Assembly (NCBI GenBank): GCA_033032175.1
Contig: CM065319.1
Span: 15,349,018-15,413,017, forward strand
Direction: 5' to 3'
DNA: 64,000 bases
Source of the DNA: Saturnia japonica
Lineage: Eukaryota > Arthropoda > Insecta > Lepidoptera > Saturniidae
The position numbers were made by a program, and so were the translations under genes. Every line of letters begins with the position of its first letter. Position 1 is the stretch's first letter. This document shows positions 13,901-25,643 of this stretch, piece by piece. Under the pieces are notes generated by a model. The model made no database searches. It worked only from the letters and a program-made list of their open reading frames with translations, and was not told the origin of the DNA.

Positions 13901-16900
13901 ATAACTAGGTACACTGCTTATGATAGGTAATTGTTAGAAATTACAAAAAAACTTGTTGGTAGCAATTACATAAAAGTATATATTATATTTTATATAACAC
14001 TAGCTGTGTCCGCGGCTTCGCTCACGTGGACTACAGAATGCCCGCGAGAATTTTACTCTCCGCTCCTGGCTATTTTAAAAACAAAAATCCTTATTGTGGG
14101 TGTTCTATAAAACATAGACGTATACTCTCGCTGACTTTTTTGTAGGAATTTTTAATGTCGACAATTATTTAGTACATTAATTTGGTATATCTCTTATGGT
14201 TTACTCAGCGTTTTTATTTATTTGTATGAAAACCTAAAGAATTTTTAAAAATTTGTTTATAATTTTTTTCCTAAATAAAAGTAGCCTAAGTTACTCCCTG
14301 TAAAATCAGCTATCTACCAATGGAAGTCCCGCCAAAATCGGTTAAAAAATTTTAAAAATGAGTTTATTGTTATAGGTGTCGTATATACTTTCATATGCAT
14401 TTAGTAAAAAGCTGTTATATTGACATTACAAACAGACACTTCAATTTTATTAATTGTATAGATTAATAGAAAAATAATGTATGAATTATGGATATTAAAT
14501 TATTATAGAATTAAAATTACTTTTGATGGTTCTTGGGATATGTAACTCGCTGGATTACCTTTGTCAAATCGCCGTTCATAGGTTGTGCTTTTATCTTGGG
14601 CTCTACTTTTTGGTCAGTCTTCTCTTCCAATGGTGGTGCCTCATCCATTTCCACATCCACGCTTCGCTTTTCTTTCTTAACGCTTTCCACTGTCGGCCCT
14701 TCCTTGACTGGATTTGATTCCTGTACACAAAAACAAAATTTCACGCACTACATTTGTATAAAAGGCTCGATCGACTACACATAATATTGTAGGAAAATAT
14801 ATTTGCAACCAATTCATTCTATTAGAAGATAATATACGATTTAAAATTTTTATGAAAACATTTTCCGAGTAAAATGTCAGCAGATAGCTGGTTAAAACCA
14901 TCCCAGTAGAAAATTCTGGATACGAAGAGCAAAGTAAGATCATAAAGAACATAGATTTAATTTTGATATATCTGCAACGCGAAAGAGAAAGTGTATAGTA
15001 TATATTCGCTTGTGTTAGAACGAGATACAGATACGAGACCATTTTCGTATGTATTACCGACAAGTATCGGTCTACGTAAATCGTTATTAAAACAAATCCC
15101 GTATATTTTTGCAAAATCTAAGGTTTCCAAGTGTATTTAAACGTTTAGTAGACGTGTTTAATTTGTGGTTACGTGTACATTACCTGGATGTAACTAATAT
15201 AACAAAGAAAATCGACAAAATAATACGTACACTATTGTATTAGTGTGTTCCATTTTTGGTCTCGTCTAACGGCCGTTTTCAATAACATATCCGAGTTTAC
15301 TATCCCCAATTAGTACATATTTGTAATAAGTACTATCTTTAACTTAAGACTGATATCGGCTTCCCTCTTATCTATTCAAGCTGTAGGATATGGATTTATA
15401 TTATGTAGATACGAAAAACTATCCATTGATAGGTTATTGGAAAAAAATGTAAGGACGAAAGGTTATATTTGTCTATCTTTAGTAACTGAAATAAACGATA
15501 GATAGGTTATTAAAAACGGCCGTTATTCAACCTTCTGCCGATCTAAACTATACGGACAGACGGACTTGGAGAAGAGGTTGCCTACATTTTCAGTTTTGGG
15601 TATATGTCTATCCAGATATTTCTGTACAGTTAACTTAGAACACTAATTGTTATTCCAATTTAAACAATTAATGTAACCTATAAAATACGAATTTAGTTTA
15701 TCGTAATGGTCGGCATCGACTAGCGTCTGCCGCAATTAATACGACAGAATTCTAGGTAAATGGAAAAACAATATTCCATGTCGAAACATGATGCGCTGTG
15801 AGAACAATGATCGAAAAAGATATACCAAGTAAGTAATATTGATACCAAAATAAATATAATACCAGTTTTTTTTTTTTTTAAGAAAAAAAATTATTAAAGT
15901 AATCGTCAAGCGGCAGGGAAACTCAGTAACAATAGTTTCTAGAAAACCCAGAGCAATTCAAAAGTTAGAAGTGTTCTAGGCCCGCATCAGACATATATGT
16001 ATTAAGTATTTTTTTCATTTATTGAACAAGTTTATTTATATTCTTTAACTTGCAGGAAAGTCACCAGATACTTAAGACTTCCTCTTGTAAATGATTTTTC
16101 CTGTCACCTGAAGAAATTTATATTCAATAACATAATATTTAATTCCTATAAGCCTTTTTGTAGTACTATTTGCCTACACTACACATACCATATTGAATTT
16201 TTTAGACAAAATTTTATATTGTCATTAACTCATACGCGAAAAGTCCTTATTTCAATTCTATAAAACTTTATATTACTTTTATTATCGATGACATCATTCC
16301 GGACTTGATTTCAAAACATCGTTTCTACGAAATGATTACTGACCTTTGATACTCCACTATTAGCCGATTCCTTTACCGCATCCTCGACGTCTGCGGGTTT
16401 CGCTACCTCCTCCACCAACAACGTAGCTACATTCGGGGACGCTTCAGCGACATGAACCTCATCAGATTTAGCCGTGACTGGGTCACAGAACGAAAGCGTC
16501 GACGGACTGTCACTTTGTGTTAGCAAGTCATCTGGAATTTAAACCCGATTACAAATCGTATTCTTCCACCTAGATTTGGAATATTTTCATAATCCTATTG
16601 GGTTAACTTAAACTTGAGTGTAAACAATTTTTTTTCCACAGTTATTTTTACTTATCTTTTACTGTCTCATTGTATGTCTTCTAGAACTATTAATAATTCG
16701 TATGCCTATTGCGCAGTCATCTATTATATATTGAATGAAGAAATAATTCTTAACCTTAAGGGCAATACATATTTTATTCAGGATGGGCCAGAAAGGCGTA
16801 CGATTTTAAAAACACTCTTGCGTTTGAACCTTATGAGCGGGGCTGCGCAGGTGGTGGGAGTGAGAAGCTCGGTTCTCGGAAATTTAGTCGCGATGGATCG

Positions 16901-19900
16901 CTTCACCGGAGCGCAGCGTGCATTCTGCGTTAAACATTATTATAAAAGTGGCGATTCGTGCGCTATTGTTCGACGTTTATTTCGGCGTGAGTTTGGATTA
17001 CATGACGTAAATCAGTGACCGAAGGAAAGTGTGATTCGATCGTGGGTCACAAAGTTCGAAGCTACTGGTTCGACTCTAAAACAGAAGCCTGCGGGACGCC
17101 CAATGTCAGCAAGAACGGAAGACACAATTGAACAAGTTAGAGCTTCAGTTCAACGTAATCCTGGTTTATCGACTCGCAAGCGATCAGCTGAACTTGTGGT
17201 GTCCAGAACATCTTTGCGTCGCATTTTGTTGAAAGATTTGAATTTGAACCCGTATAAAATTCAACCTGTGCAGGAATTACTGCCAAATGAGCCAATTTTA
17301 CGACGAGCTTTTGTTGAAACAATGTTGGAACGCTTTCAGAGTTTCAACAATATTCTGTTCTCCGACGAAGCCCATTTTCACTTTAATGGGTATGTCAATA
17401 AACAGAATTGCCGTTACTGGGCTGCAGAGAACCCACGTGCAAAACATCAAAAGCCTCTGCATTCGCCGAATGTAAGCGTTTGGGCGGCCATATCAGCACA
17501 CGGAATTATCGGACCCTATTTCTTTGAATATCAACAAAAGCAATTTGTCACTGTAAATTCCGACCGATACATAGCCATGTTAAGGGATTTTTTCTTTCCG
17601 CAACTGCAACAATTTGAAGTCTATAATCGTGCGACGTGGTTTCAACAAGATGGTGCGACATGCCATACATCTAATGCTTCGTAGGCGGCCGTAAACGAGA
17701 TGTTTTTCTGGGAAACTAATGCGCCGAGGTGACATTGCATGGCCGCATAGAAGTCCGGATCTAACGCCACCAGACTTTTTCATGTGGGGATACCTGAAAA
17801 GTAGTCTTCTCCAATAACCCAACCACGATTAACCAGTTGAAGATAAATAACAGAGAAGAAATGGCAGCTATTCCTCACGCAATGTGTCAGCGAGTTTTTA
17901 CCAATTTGAGGTTCAGATTCGAGGAATGTTTGCAGCGGGATGGTGCACACCTGAATGATGTAATTTTTAAGAAATAAATTTCCCAGATGTCTACTGTCAT
18001 AGTCATTATTGCTTCATTTATATATATAATCTAAAGCCAACATGTCCGGATTTAACACAAGTAGAACGCGTCAATACAAGATTTCAAAATAAGCCTCGCA
18101 TTGAACCTTAATTTTGATCAATAGCCCAGATATGCACCAAAAGTGATGACCCCAATTTGATACAATATATACCCTACATGAGACGTATATATTAGAGATG
18201 AAACGGATATCTGGTATTCTATAAATTCAAAAATTTCTCATTATTTTACACAAAGCAAATCATACCACAATAGGTTATGGACACAATTTATTTTTATAAT
18301 CGCACGTAAATAATGTTTGTTTTATTAATTAGTTTAGTTTATTTCCGGTCTCGTTCACCGCGACAATATTCAAATCAAACTGATCGCGTCATGTAACGCG
18401 ATAAAGGTCCGAATACTCGTTAGCCGGATATCCAGCGCTCCGGCTTCGTGACTTGCCGAATATCCAGTATTCGGCCAAATCACTATCCGTTTCACCTCTA
18501 GTATATATTACGCAAATCTTACGAAGCTTCTAGATTACAATATACATTGACAGGTTAACCTTGTAGTGAAAAGTCGTGCGTCACGAAACCTTGAAGTGAG
18601 CATAACAGGTCCTTAAACTATTGTTGCTCTGTTAGTCGAAGGAAATTTAGAACGACTTCTATTAATATTTTACAAAAGTGTTTGATCATGCATTCCATTA
18701 ATAAGATCTTCCGCATCGTTACAGCATTTTCCCGCAATGAAAACACGAACGGCAACTTTTGACGTGACAACGTCTTATAAATTGGTTTGCCGGGTGACAC
18801 TTCAAGAAACTGCGTTACGCTCCGCTCACGTTATGCGCTCACAATGAGAGCGAGTGAGAGGCACGCGTCCCTTCCACTCGGGCATGGTTAGCCCGCCTAA
18901 GAGCGAGAGACACAGACATAAAGTCGTTGTCACGTAAAACTTTCGCCCGTATACCGACTTTACAGGCAACCAATTTTTTTTTATTGTGGTTAGTTTTCTA
19001 CCATATGACAATTCCATCCGATGTTAAAATAACGGTGTTGATTAAAAATATTAGGTCCTTACATATGAAATTAGCGTTTTGTCGTAGGTACTGACCACTT
19101 TGATCTGAAATATCTCCTCTTTGGTTAAGAATTCCAAATTCAAATTTATAAATTCATTTAGCTGGTACATTTGAGTTTTGAAAACAGTCATTCATTTGTT
19201 TTTTCCTCATTATTTTTTTCTTATATTTACGATTACGAGTTCTACCGTGGCACCAGTGCTGCAGAAACAGCTCGAAGGTTTAATGATATATACGGCGCTG
19301 TTGTCGCAAAAGAAAGCACGGTACGTTTTTGGTTTCAACGTTTTCGTTCTGGAAATGTCGACCTTCAGAACCAACCCCGTGGACGGCCGGAGACTAAAAA
19401 GGAAAATGAAGAATTAAAGGCTATTGTGGAAGCAGATCCATCACAAAGCCCTACAGAGATAGCTGCAGGCTTCGGGGTAAGTTATAAAACTGTATTAATC
19501 CACTTAAAACAAATCAGGAAAGTAAAAAAACTTGAACGATGTGTACCTCATGAATTGAGTGAATCGAACTTCCAAACACGCGTCGACTGCTGCGTTACTT
19601 TGCTCATCCGACACAATAATGAAGGGATTTTAAATCGAATCATTTCTTGTGATGGAAAGTGGATACTGTACGATAATCGGAAGCGCTCGTCGCAATGGCT
19701 GAACCCTGGAGACCCAGCCAAATCCTGCCCTAAACGAAAATTGACTCAGAAAAAGTTACTTGTGAGTGTTTGGTGGCCTAGCGTCGGTGTCGTTCACTAC
19801 AGCTTTCTAAAATCTGGCCAAAAGATTACGGCAGATATCTATTGTCAGCAACTGCAAACCATGAAGGAAGAACTAGCTGCTCTCTAGGCACTCTCTAGGC

Positions 19901-22900
19901 CACTGCTGTTTCACGACAACGCAAGATCACACACTGCACAACAAACAACCACTAAGTTAGATGAGCTACAATTGGAATGTCAGCGACATCCACCGTACTC
20001 CCCGGACCTTGCTTCAATAGATTACCATTTTTTCCGGAATTTAGACAACTTCTTACAAGGAAAAAAATTCAACTCCGATGCGGTAGTCCAAATCACCTTC
20101 AAAGAGTTTATTTATTCTCGCCCCCATGGTTTTTTTAGTAAAGGGATCAATGAACTACCTATGAGATGGCAAAAGTGCATAGATAACAACGGTGCATACT
20201 TTGATTAATTAAATATATTTTTACAAAAAAAAAAAAGACTTTATATTCCTCCCGTACAAAACTCCAATTTCATATGTAAGGACCTAATTAGTATACAACA
20301 TGCTAAGGCTGGAACGGCTTTTAGCTCTCAAATGCAGCTACTGTGGGTCACATCGAAAATTCGATTAATTCTAGAAAATACCATATCACCATGCTATATT
20401 TATGTAAAAATCAGTTTGCTCGTTGAAAATAATCATTGTAAAATTTAAATCCCAGGGATTTCTAACTTGGCGAGTCTTAATTATCTATACTCTATACAAT
20501 TAAGAAAATTGAAGTGTGTTTGTAATGTGAAAATAACAGCTTTTTACTAAATGCATATAAAAGTATATACGATACCTATAACAAAAAGCCCATTTTTAAA
20601 ATGTTTGTGTCTGTTTGTTCCGGGTAATCTCCGAAACGGTTGAACCGATTTTGTCGGGACTTTCACTGATAGATAGTTGACGATATGGGGAGTAACTTAG
20701 GCTACTTTTATTTTAGAAAAAGAATTAGGGTTCCGCATAAATAGAAAAAAAACTGGGCATGGTGAATCAATTCGGGCGCTTAAATGGCTTATGCTGAGTA
20801 AAACATAAGAGATGAGAACGATATTTCGTTGAATAGTTTACAATCTACCTATCAATAATCTAACTTCAAAGTTTACGTAACAAAACCTAAAAAGAAATGG
20901 ATTAAGCGAACGGATTAAACGGAACGAGACAGAGGGTGCGGTGCGGGACGTGGGAGCTGCATTCCTTCGAAGTACCTAGATATTTCCGATTGGTCAATCA
21001 AATTAATACGTTCGTCTCACTCGCTGCGTCTGTCCCATGCGCCGCTTCCGCTAATTGCTTCATTTCCAAAGTTTCATTTTTAATCCTCATGATTGTTCTT
21101 TTACAGAACCCACTAGCCATACAAGCTCTCCTTGTTGCCTGATCACGTGGTGCCATGAAGCCATTTTTATTCTCATCCTCGAAGAACTGAATGACTTTGA
21201 GAACAATATAACGTAAAAGTTATGAAACGGCCAAAAAAAAAAATTAAGCGAGCGTACATGTGCATCTGCGTTTGCGTTGGCAACGGTACTAACGTGGCGA
21301 AACCGATTGGAGTGCGACAGTGAACGGGGAACCACATTTCTTCGAGGTGTCTATATATTACCCGCGGGTAGTTTCTATACATTAGCTGTGTAGTGCCGCT
21401 AGCGCCAGTTGAATCGCAAATGCACTAAGATTGGGAGTACAGAAAAACCATATGCAAATTTGAAAGTATTAAAAATCATATTACACCTGACATACCTATA
21501 AAAGCTAGCGCATTATGATTTATTTCCGTACGGATTTTTTCCATGACAATTAATAGAAGTGAGTGCACTGCGGTTAAAAATCCGCACCAGATTAAAATGG
21601 TGTCTGTGGCTTGCTACAGATTTCTTGCGGTGCCGCGACACCGACCGCGACATTTATATGAAACCCTACGCACTACGGAAAAAAATCTGTAAGTCGCCGC
21701 AGTGGTGCCCGACTTCCCAATGTTTTACTCTATTTACTCTATGTGCCCGACCGCGGTAAAGAAATGTTGTCTCTACGTGTGTCGTCCATGTAGGCTTGCA
21801 ACCTTTTAATCTTCAAATTAAAGTACTTTGGTTATTATAGGCAAGAAAAAAGGACGTAGTGTTAAAATAAACTAGAATTTATTTTTCTTTTTTAGTTTCT
21901 TTTTATCAGATTCAGAGAGGATTTGATCCGTCTCAATATCAAAATTACGTTTTGTACTTTGTTTACTGAAGTTATCCTTGTCCATCATTTACTATAACAT
22001 AAATTTACAAAACCGATAAATCGTATTCTTATTACACTCAAACCGTTTCACACGAAACAAACAAAAGAGAAATGTTTACTATGACATATGAAGTTGCGTT
22101 CAAAAATGAGCGTTCAAGTGGTGCTGGTGATGTATCGATTCGGCACCAATCGATAGCATTCTGTTTTACGGCCGTTTTCAATAGCCTATCTATCCGTTGT
22201 TTCAGTTACTAAAGATAGACTAATATCACCTTTTGTCTTTACTTTTTATTCAATGACCTATCAATGGATAGTTTTTCGTATCTAAATAACATATATCCAT
22301 ATCTTATAGCTTGAATAGATAAGAAGGAAGCTGATATCTGTCTTAAGTTAAAGATAGTACTTTGTTTACAAATATGTTCTAATCAGAGATAATAAACTCA
22401 GTTATGTTATTGAAAACGGCCAGTACTCAAAAAGCTTACGACCAAACTTTTATGAATCCCAGAGAAATGAAACCATGCGAAATAAAGTATTTTCGCGTAC
22501 TTTATTATCCTCATAAAGTATAGGAGTACAATTACTAGAAATAACGTACAATACTTTATTATAAAGTACTGGTGTCAATTTAAGTAACAGTATTTTTTAT
22601 TAAATTGTCAAATGGTTTTATTCTCATTCCCTAATAATCCATTTTTTTCTTTTCAGATAAATACGCAAATCATCATATTTTAAATCTAGAATCCCCTTTG
22701 ACAAGCCTCAGTGCTATTAATTGTTGTACAGAATCAGACTTGCAATTTTTTTACTTTTTGATAATTACTTTTGAATCAATGATGGATCAGTGGTATCATG
22801 TATGGACACCGCTTCGATAGACATGAGCTCGAATCCCTGCAATGACCCTGAGATTACAGTGAAGGAAAACCTAGTGATGGATCCATAGCCTGGTGGTAGG

Positions 22901-25643
22901 GCTTTTTCTAATGCCCACCTGACTAGTTACCAAACTCAAGTTGAAAATCTGTCGCCGAGTAGGTGTAACTGTAGGTAGGTTCCATCAGTTGCACTTGAGA
23001 GCCAATTCCGCCATTAGGCTTAGTGTGTTACCATCTTGGGCCACATCGTCACTTAACCCAATGATGCTAAGACACTAAATCTATAAAGATTTATAAAATA
23101 AATGCAAATGCGGACTTTGGCTTCGTAGTCTATATCCGTGCTTTTTTTATGAATGTTGTGATACAAATGACAAAACTCATGGAAATTTAACCGCAGTGTG
23201 CACTAACACTTACATAAACATTAAAGATTTTTAGGATAAATGGATGCTAAAGTGCTGATACTTGACAAATAATCTGGAGCGTAATTTGCCTTTCCCTTCA
23301 AAATTTCTTTTAAATAGTAGCACAACAAACTTTACCCTTTGTCTGATTGTGAGCACTTTACAAACCAGAAAATATGGCAGATATCGGCATTTTGATATAC
23401 ACTAGCTGAAGCTGAATAACAACAATCCAAAAGAGATCCACTGTGACAGGTAGATCACCATATGAATGGTAGTCTTGACTCAGTCGGGAATAGCTTCTTA
23501 CTGCTCCACTTGATTACTGAATATACACCAGTAAATACCGGAATGTGACATTACTAAGTGTGTCAATATTGTGGGTGTTGCAACTGGTGTAAAGTGGTTG
23601 CGGTCCATTCTGACACAATTGTCATGTCCAGCACCCAAAACGTTGGTCCTAGGTGGAGGTTAAAAGAAAAAAAATCCAGAGACATATTCTTGGAGTTTGA
23701 GGAATCAACCCAGTATGAGAATAAAACCTTTTTATATCAAGAACTCCTCCAAAAGTTTCAGAAACTAGGCAAATAAGCTACCAGGATTAAAGTCAGCCAT
23801 CATCAACCAAAAAAGCTGCATATGTAAAACTAGCCAAGAAAATCGGATTCTTCCTACCACAACTTTCTTTTTTACATCCATTCACCAAAAAAATCTTATA
23901 TTTTCTGAGGATTTCTTTGTAAATAAACAAGAACACCATCTTTATTGGATGAGAACATTATCTCGAGTCCCTTTGTACTTTTGAAGTTTTTTGCAAGTCA
24001 CATTGGTTGTTATGTTCTGAGTCTTGCTACATCCTATGTCAAGGTGGTGTTACTGTCATATATTGTAAGTGGGCATAGCACCTTGATTTAGGTACATGTA
24101 AATCCATATTTACTCTATTATTATTAATATAATAATATTAACATAATATATTAATTAATACGAAATCACATGGCATAACTGCAAACATATCTGGGTCAAA
24201 TATTAATAAAAATCATAAATTAAAACATTATTCACTTATTCAAATTTGTATATTGATTGGCTTTCATTTATTCTGAGAATTATTATTTATTCTTATTAAT
24301 TTTAAAAAGCCCTGCTCTATTTTTTATTTTCAATAACATTGTGGTGTGAGTTATCCATAACAGAAAGATAGTGATAGTTATTTATACCAGATCAAACTCA
24401 AATAGGCTATATTGACTGTTGGATGATAATAAATTAGATCTTTTTGCATTGTGAATATTTATATTAACATAGTTCATACAGAATTACAAGATAGCATTTA
24501 ATATTGGAGAAGCTCTTAAATATTAGGTATGCTAGTGTGTCTCCGAGTTGCGGGACTAACATTGTCATTAAAAACTCAGGTGCCCATATATGGCACATCA
24601 GGGAACCTTTCCCTGAATACCGCATATGCAATATTGTGTTGCTACAGCAACAATATTTTCTACCACCAAAGTTTATATTATAATATCTATTCCCAACATA
24701 TTAATAAAAATGGTATGATACAAGACAATTTTTAACAAAAAAGAAAACCAGATAAGTTCCCCTGGTTTATCTTCAAAATTGTAGGTTCAATTCCAATGAC
24801 ATTAAAATGGGACCACCCTTGAGATATCCCCATTCCAATGAAAAAAGAATAATCTAAATCCTTTCATTATCAATGAAACTATCCATTAAAAAAAACAATA
24901 AAATTAAAAATGTCATTTTTAAAGTTGGTTAAAAATAGAGATTAGTTTAAATCACTAGCCTAGATGACCAATTCATGAAAGATGTGGGTGGGTTAGGTTA
25001 GGTTTATCTTGTGATAGAAAACAACGGTAGTGGCCTCTGAGGAGCACCAGATACTAATGGTATTGAAAAAGTTTTAGGCATTTGAAGGTGGTGATTAGAT
25101 TCTGGTGACAAATCAATCATTTTAGGGACAAATCTTATTAATTAAGTTATTGGACATGTATTTATTTAGCTATAGTTAAAATCATACCCAATAATAATGG
25201 ATGGATACTGTGACACTGCAATAAGGAAAGCCATCAATAAAGACTATAGAAATGGGATTGCAAATCCTTTTTTTTACAATAAAATTAAAACATAAATAAA
25301 AAAAAAAAATAAGCGTTATTCAGTGTCTTAGAGATTTAATTTTACAATTAGGTATCTCACCATTAATTTCTCCAAGCTGCAAATCATTCAACTTATTGCC
25401 ATCTGCAGTCTGGCTTTCACTTAAATTCTTTTCTTTGGTAATATCATCACAGTTTCCCGCCTTTTCGCCGTCACCCACTTCAGTAGCCGCTTCCTCAACC
25501 AGCGGGTCTCTGACTATACCCACTTCGTCACCAATCGCTAATGGATCCACTTCATTGTCTGCGCTGGCCAGCGTAGAAGGCGAAACCACAACATCGGCTT
25601 GGCTCTTCGGAGATTCCACTATTTTCAAGCTTATATCGTTCAT
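1650..25643 (-). CDS. MYND zinc-finger nuclear protein, 8 coding exons in window, 3' end beyond left edge
   Basis: Joined exons are 25643-25361, 16531-16344, 14720-14559, 11755-10907, 8750-8394, 5541-5437, 2856-2767 and 1910-1650. They give 2295 nt, or 765 codons, with phases that fit at every junction. Seen in order: an acidic, low-complexity N-terminus (about 1-211); a basic bipartite signal (KRR 217-219, KK 231-232); a coiled coil (about 240-310) containing LLRLL (302-306); a Met/Pro-rich middle; Pro-rich linkers; LAKLL (626-630); a Gly/Glu-rich acidic segment; and the first six cysteines of a MYND finger (C739, C742, C751, C754, C760, C764). The remaining His and Cys of the finger must lie in an exon left of position 1. 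MYND fingers bind proline-rich partners, and LXXLL motifs can bind nuclear receptors. A transcriptional cofactor role is therefore a reasonable inference, but I do not recognise the family and give no symbol. The gene is transcribed divergently from Cdk12. Confidence 0.8.
2767..2856 (-). CDS. MYND protein, coding exon 7
   Basis: 30 codons with acceptor TGTTACAG and donor TTG|GTGAGA, phase 0 on both sides. It encodes NCGEITITPVQPTPPPAEP and an acidic end (EKPEEVVQL). It is a Pro-rich linker ahead of the MYND exon. Confidence 0.75.
2857..5436 (-). other. MYND gene intron 6
   Basis: AT-rich sequence with a degraded repeat of the GCTGACCCACGC type at about 3520-3770. Another piece, at about 4160-4220 (TTAGCGCGTTCAACCAAACA), is shared with 11995-12030. 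No gene is seen. Confidence 0.6.
5437..5541 (-). CDS. MYND protein, coding exon 6
   Basis: 35 codons with no Met, so simple ORF calling misses it. The acceptor is CTTCCAG and the donor AAG|GTACAA, with phase 0 on both sides. It reads QASPASQSYSPTLAKLLTSP and onward. The SPTLAKLL segment holds an LXXLL motif. The exon is far more GC-rich than the surrounding intron, and its phase fits exons 5 and 7. Confidence 0.75.
5542..8393 (-). other. MYND gene intron 5
   Basis: Apart from the foldback element at 6079-6557 this is AT-rich sequence without coding signal. The short ORFs here lack splice or codon support. Confidence 0.6.
6079..6557. mobile_element. Foldback/MITE element with GGGGGCGTTCAAGTATTACG ends
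   Basis: Long inverted ends, GGGGGCGTTCAAGTATTACG at the left and its complement at the right, bound about 480 bp. The interior has two imperfect direct copies of a CGAGGGATTYCCCGTA-containing segment (about 6288-6340 and 6367-6420). There is no ORF. It lies in MYND intron 5. Confidence 0.75.
8394..8750 (-). CDS. MYND protein, coding exon 5
   Basis: 119 codons in phase 0 with acceptor TTACAG and donor AAG|GTACCA. It starts NQKAMLERLQQMQ, a short amphipathic helix. A charged Arg/His-rich stretch follows, then a run of prolines (PPPPPYPE), ending SLLHGILTK. Confidence 0.8.
9195..9605 (+). repeat. Interspersed repeat, related family
   Basis: AGCTGTGTCCGCGGCTCCAC to TTTACAAACAGACCCTTCAA, with TTCGAAGATTAGCC. 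It lies in MYND intron 4. Confidence 0.6.
10907..11755 (-). CDS. MYND protein, coding exon 4 (NLS, coiled coil)
   Basis: This is the largest exon: 283 codons, phase 0 on both sides, acceptor TTTTAG, donor ATG|GTGAGT. It begins EEHGTKRRASEETETESPLKKL, written here as its start only, which is a bipartite basic nuclear signal. It is followed by a heptad-rich helix that includes EEILLRLLRRK, and then a Met/Pro/Gly-rich region and a basic patch (RRGRRMK). Confidence 0.85.
13205..13450 (+). repeat. Third SINE family, tRNA-like head
   Basis: The head has TAGTGGTCGTAAGCGC and GGTTTCGATTCCCAG. A reverse copy is at about 41065-41260 in Cdk12 intron 10 (TTCGTTGAGTAAG, TCCATGTAATAGGG, GCGAGCCTAT). Confidence 0.65.
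13990..14465 (+). repeat. Interspersed repeat with GCTGTGTCCGCGGCTTCGCT head
   Basis: It starts ACTAGCTGTGTCCGCGGCTT and ends with ACATTACAAACAGACACTTC near an AT-rich tail. The family is abundant here. Such sequences are common in Lepidoptera as tails of LINE-type or non-autonomous elements. It lies in MYND intron 3. Confidence 0.7.
14559..14720 (-). CDS. MYND protein, coding exon 3
   Basis: The acceptor is TGTACAG and the donor AAG|GTAATC, with phase 0 on both sides, giving 54 codons. It is Lys/Glu-rich (ESNPVKEGPTVESVKKEKRS at the start) with no domain. A longer reading to the stop at 14517 is open but would break phase with exon 4. Confidence 0.75.
15269..15523. mobile_element. MITE copy 1 (ACGGCCGTTTTCAATA ends)
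   Basis: 255 bp bounded by ACGGCCGTTTT and its inverse, flanked by TA. A second, oppositely oriented copy lies at 22168-22423, and the interiors match along most of their length (shared CTATCTTTAACTTAAGAC and others). Confidence 0.85.
16344..16531 (-). CDS. MYND protein, coding exon 2
   Basis: The acceptor is TTCCAG with phase 1 in (codon GAT is split), and the donor is AAG|GTCAGT with phase 0 out. It encodes DDLLTQSDSPSTL and onward, again acidic and probably disordered. The exon is flanked at a distance by two oppositely oriented copies of one MITE. Confidence 0.75.
16770..17990 (+). mobile_element. Decayed Tc1/mariner (IS630-type) transposon
   Basis: The reading frame begins MDRFTGAQRAFCVKHYYKSG, a helix-turn-helix of the kind found in insect Tc1-like transposases. 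The DDE core follows, with FSDEAHFH, QQDGATCHTS and, in a shifted frame, TPPDFFMWGYL. In-frame stops occur at about 17016 and 17682, the latter with a frameshift just after, so it is dead. Ends are approximate; I could not find terminal inverted repeats. It lies in intron 1 of the MYND gene. Confidence 0.75.
18193..18500. mobile_element. hAT-type MITE with 8-bp target duplication
   Basis: The inverted ends are TAGAGATGAAACGGAT at the left and the near-perfect complement at the right (ATCCGTTTCACCTCTA). They are flanked on both sides by the direct repeat GTATATAT (18185-18192 and 18501-18508). It is 308 bp with no coding capacity. Confidence 0.85.
19052..20286 (+). mobile_element. Near-complete mariner transposon
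   Basis: Matching terminal inverted repeats begin TTAGGTCCTTACATATGAAA at the left, and the reverse complement lies at the right, flanked by TA. The transposase runs from about 19171 to 20208 in one frame, broken by a single TAG at 19885-19887 next to a short duplicated CTCTAGGCA-like stretch. Motifs include WFQRFRSGN, SCDGKWILYDNRK (usually DEKW), HDNARSHTA and PYSPDLASIDYHFF, giving the three catalytic Asp residues. It resembles the mariners common in Lepidoptera. Confidence 0.9.
20500..20800 (-). repeat. Interspersed repeat, same family, reverse
   Basis: GAAGTGTGTTTGTAATGTG to CAATTCGGGCGCTTAAATGG in reverse orientation, truncated. It lies in MYND intron 1. Confidence 0.65.
22168..22423. 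mobile_element. MITE copy 2, inverted relative to copy 1
   Basis: It has the same terminal ACGGCCGTTTTCAATA and a slightly altered right end (ACGGCCAGT). Its interior is the reverse complement of the copy at 15269-15523. It lies in intron 1 of the MYND gene. Confidence 0.85.
22780..23060 (+). repeat. tRNA-derived SINE copy (same family)
   Basis: It has TGGATCAGTGGTATC and GAGCTCGAATCCCT as decayed A and B boxes, and the body AAAATCTGTCGCCGAGTAGG and GGGCCACATCGTCACTT. Confidence 0.7.
25361..25643 (-). CDS. MYND protein, coding exon 1
   Basis: The ATG lies at 25643-25641, with an in-frame TAA three codons upstream, so this is the true start of this reading frame. It encodes 94 acidic residues beginning MNDISLKIVE. 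It ends N|G at a good donor, GTGAGA, in phase 1. There is no recognised domain, and the composition (Asp/Glu/Ser/Ala) suggests disorder. Confidence 0.8.

Noticed and set aside
16614..16850. N-terminal extension of the Tc1-like transposase ORF
   Set aside because: The reading frame is open upstream by chance. Family resemblance begins at MDRFTGAQ (about 16894).
24985..25005. TTAGG telomere-type repeat (GGTTAGGTTAGGTTT)
   Set aside because: Only two units, which is too short to be more than chance.
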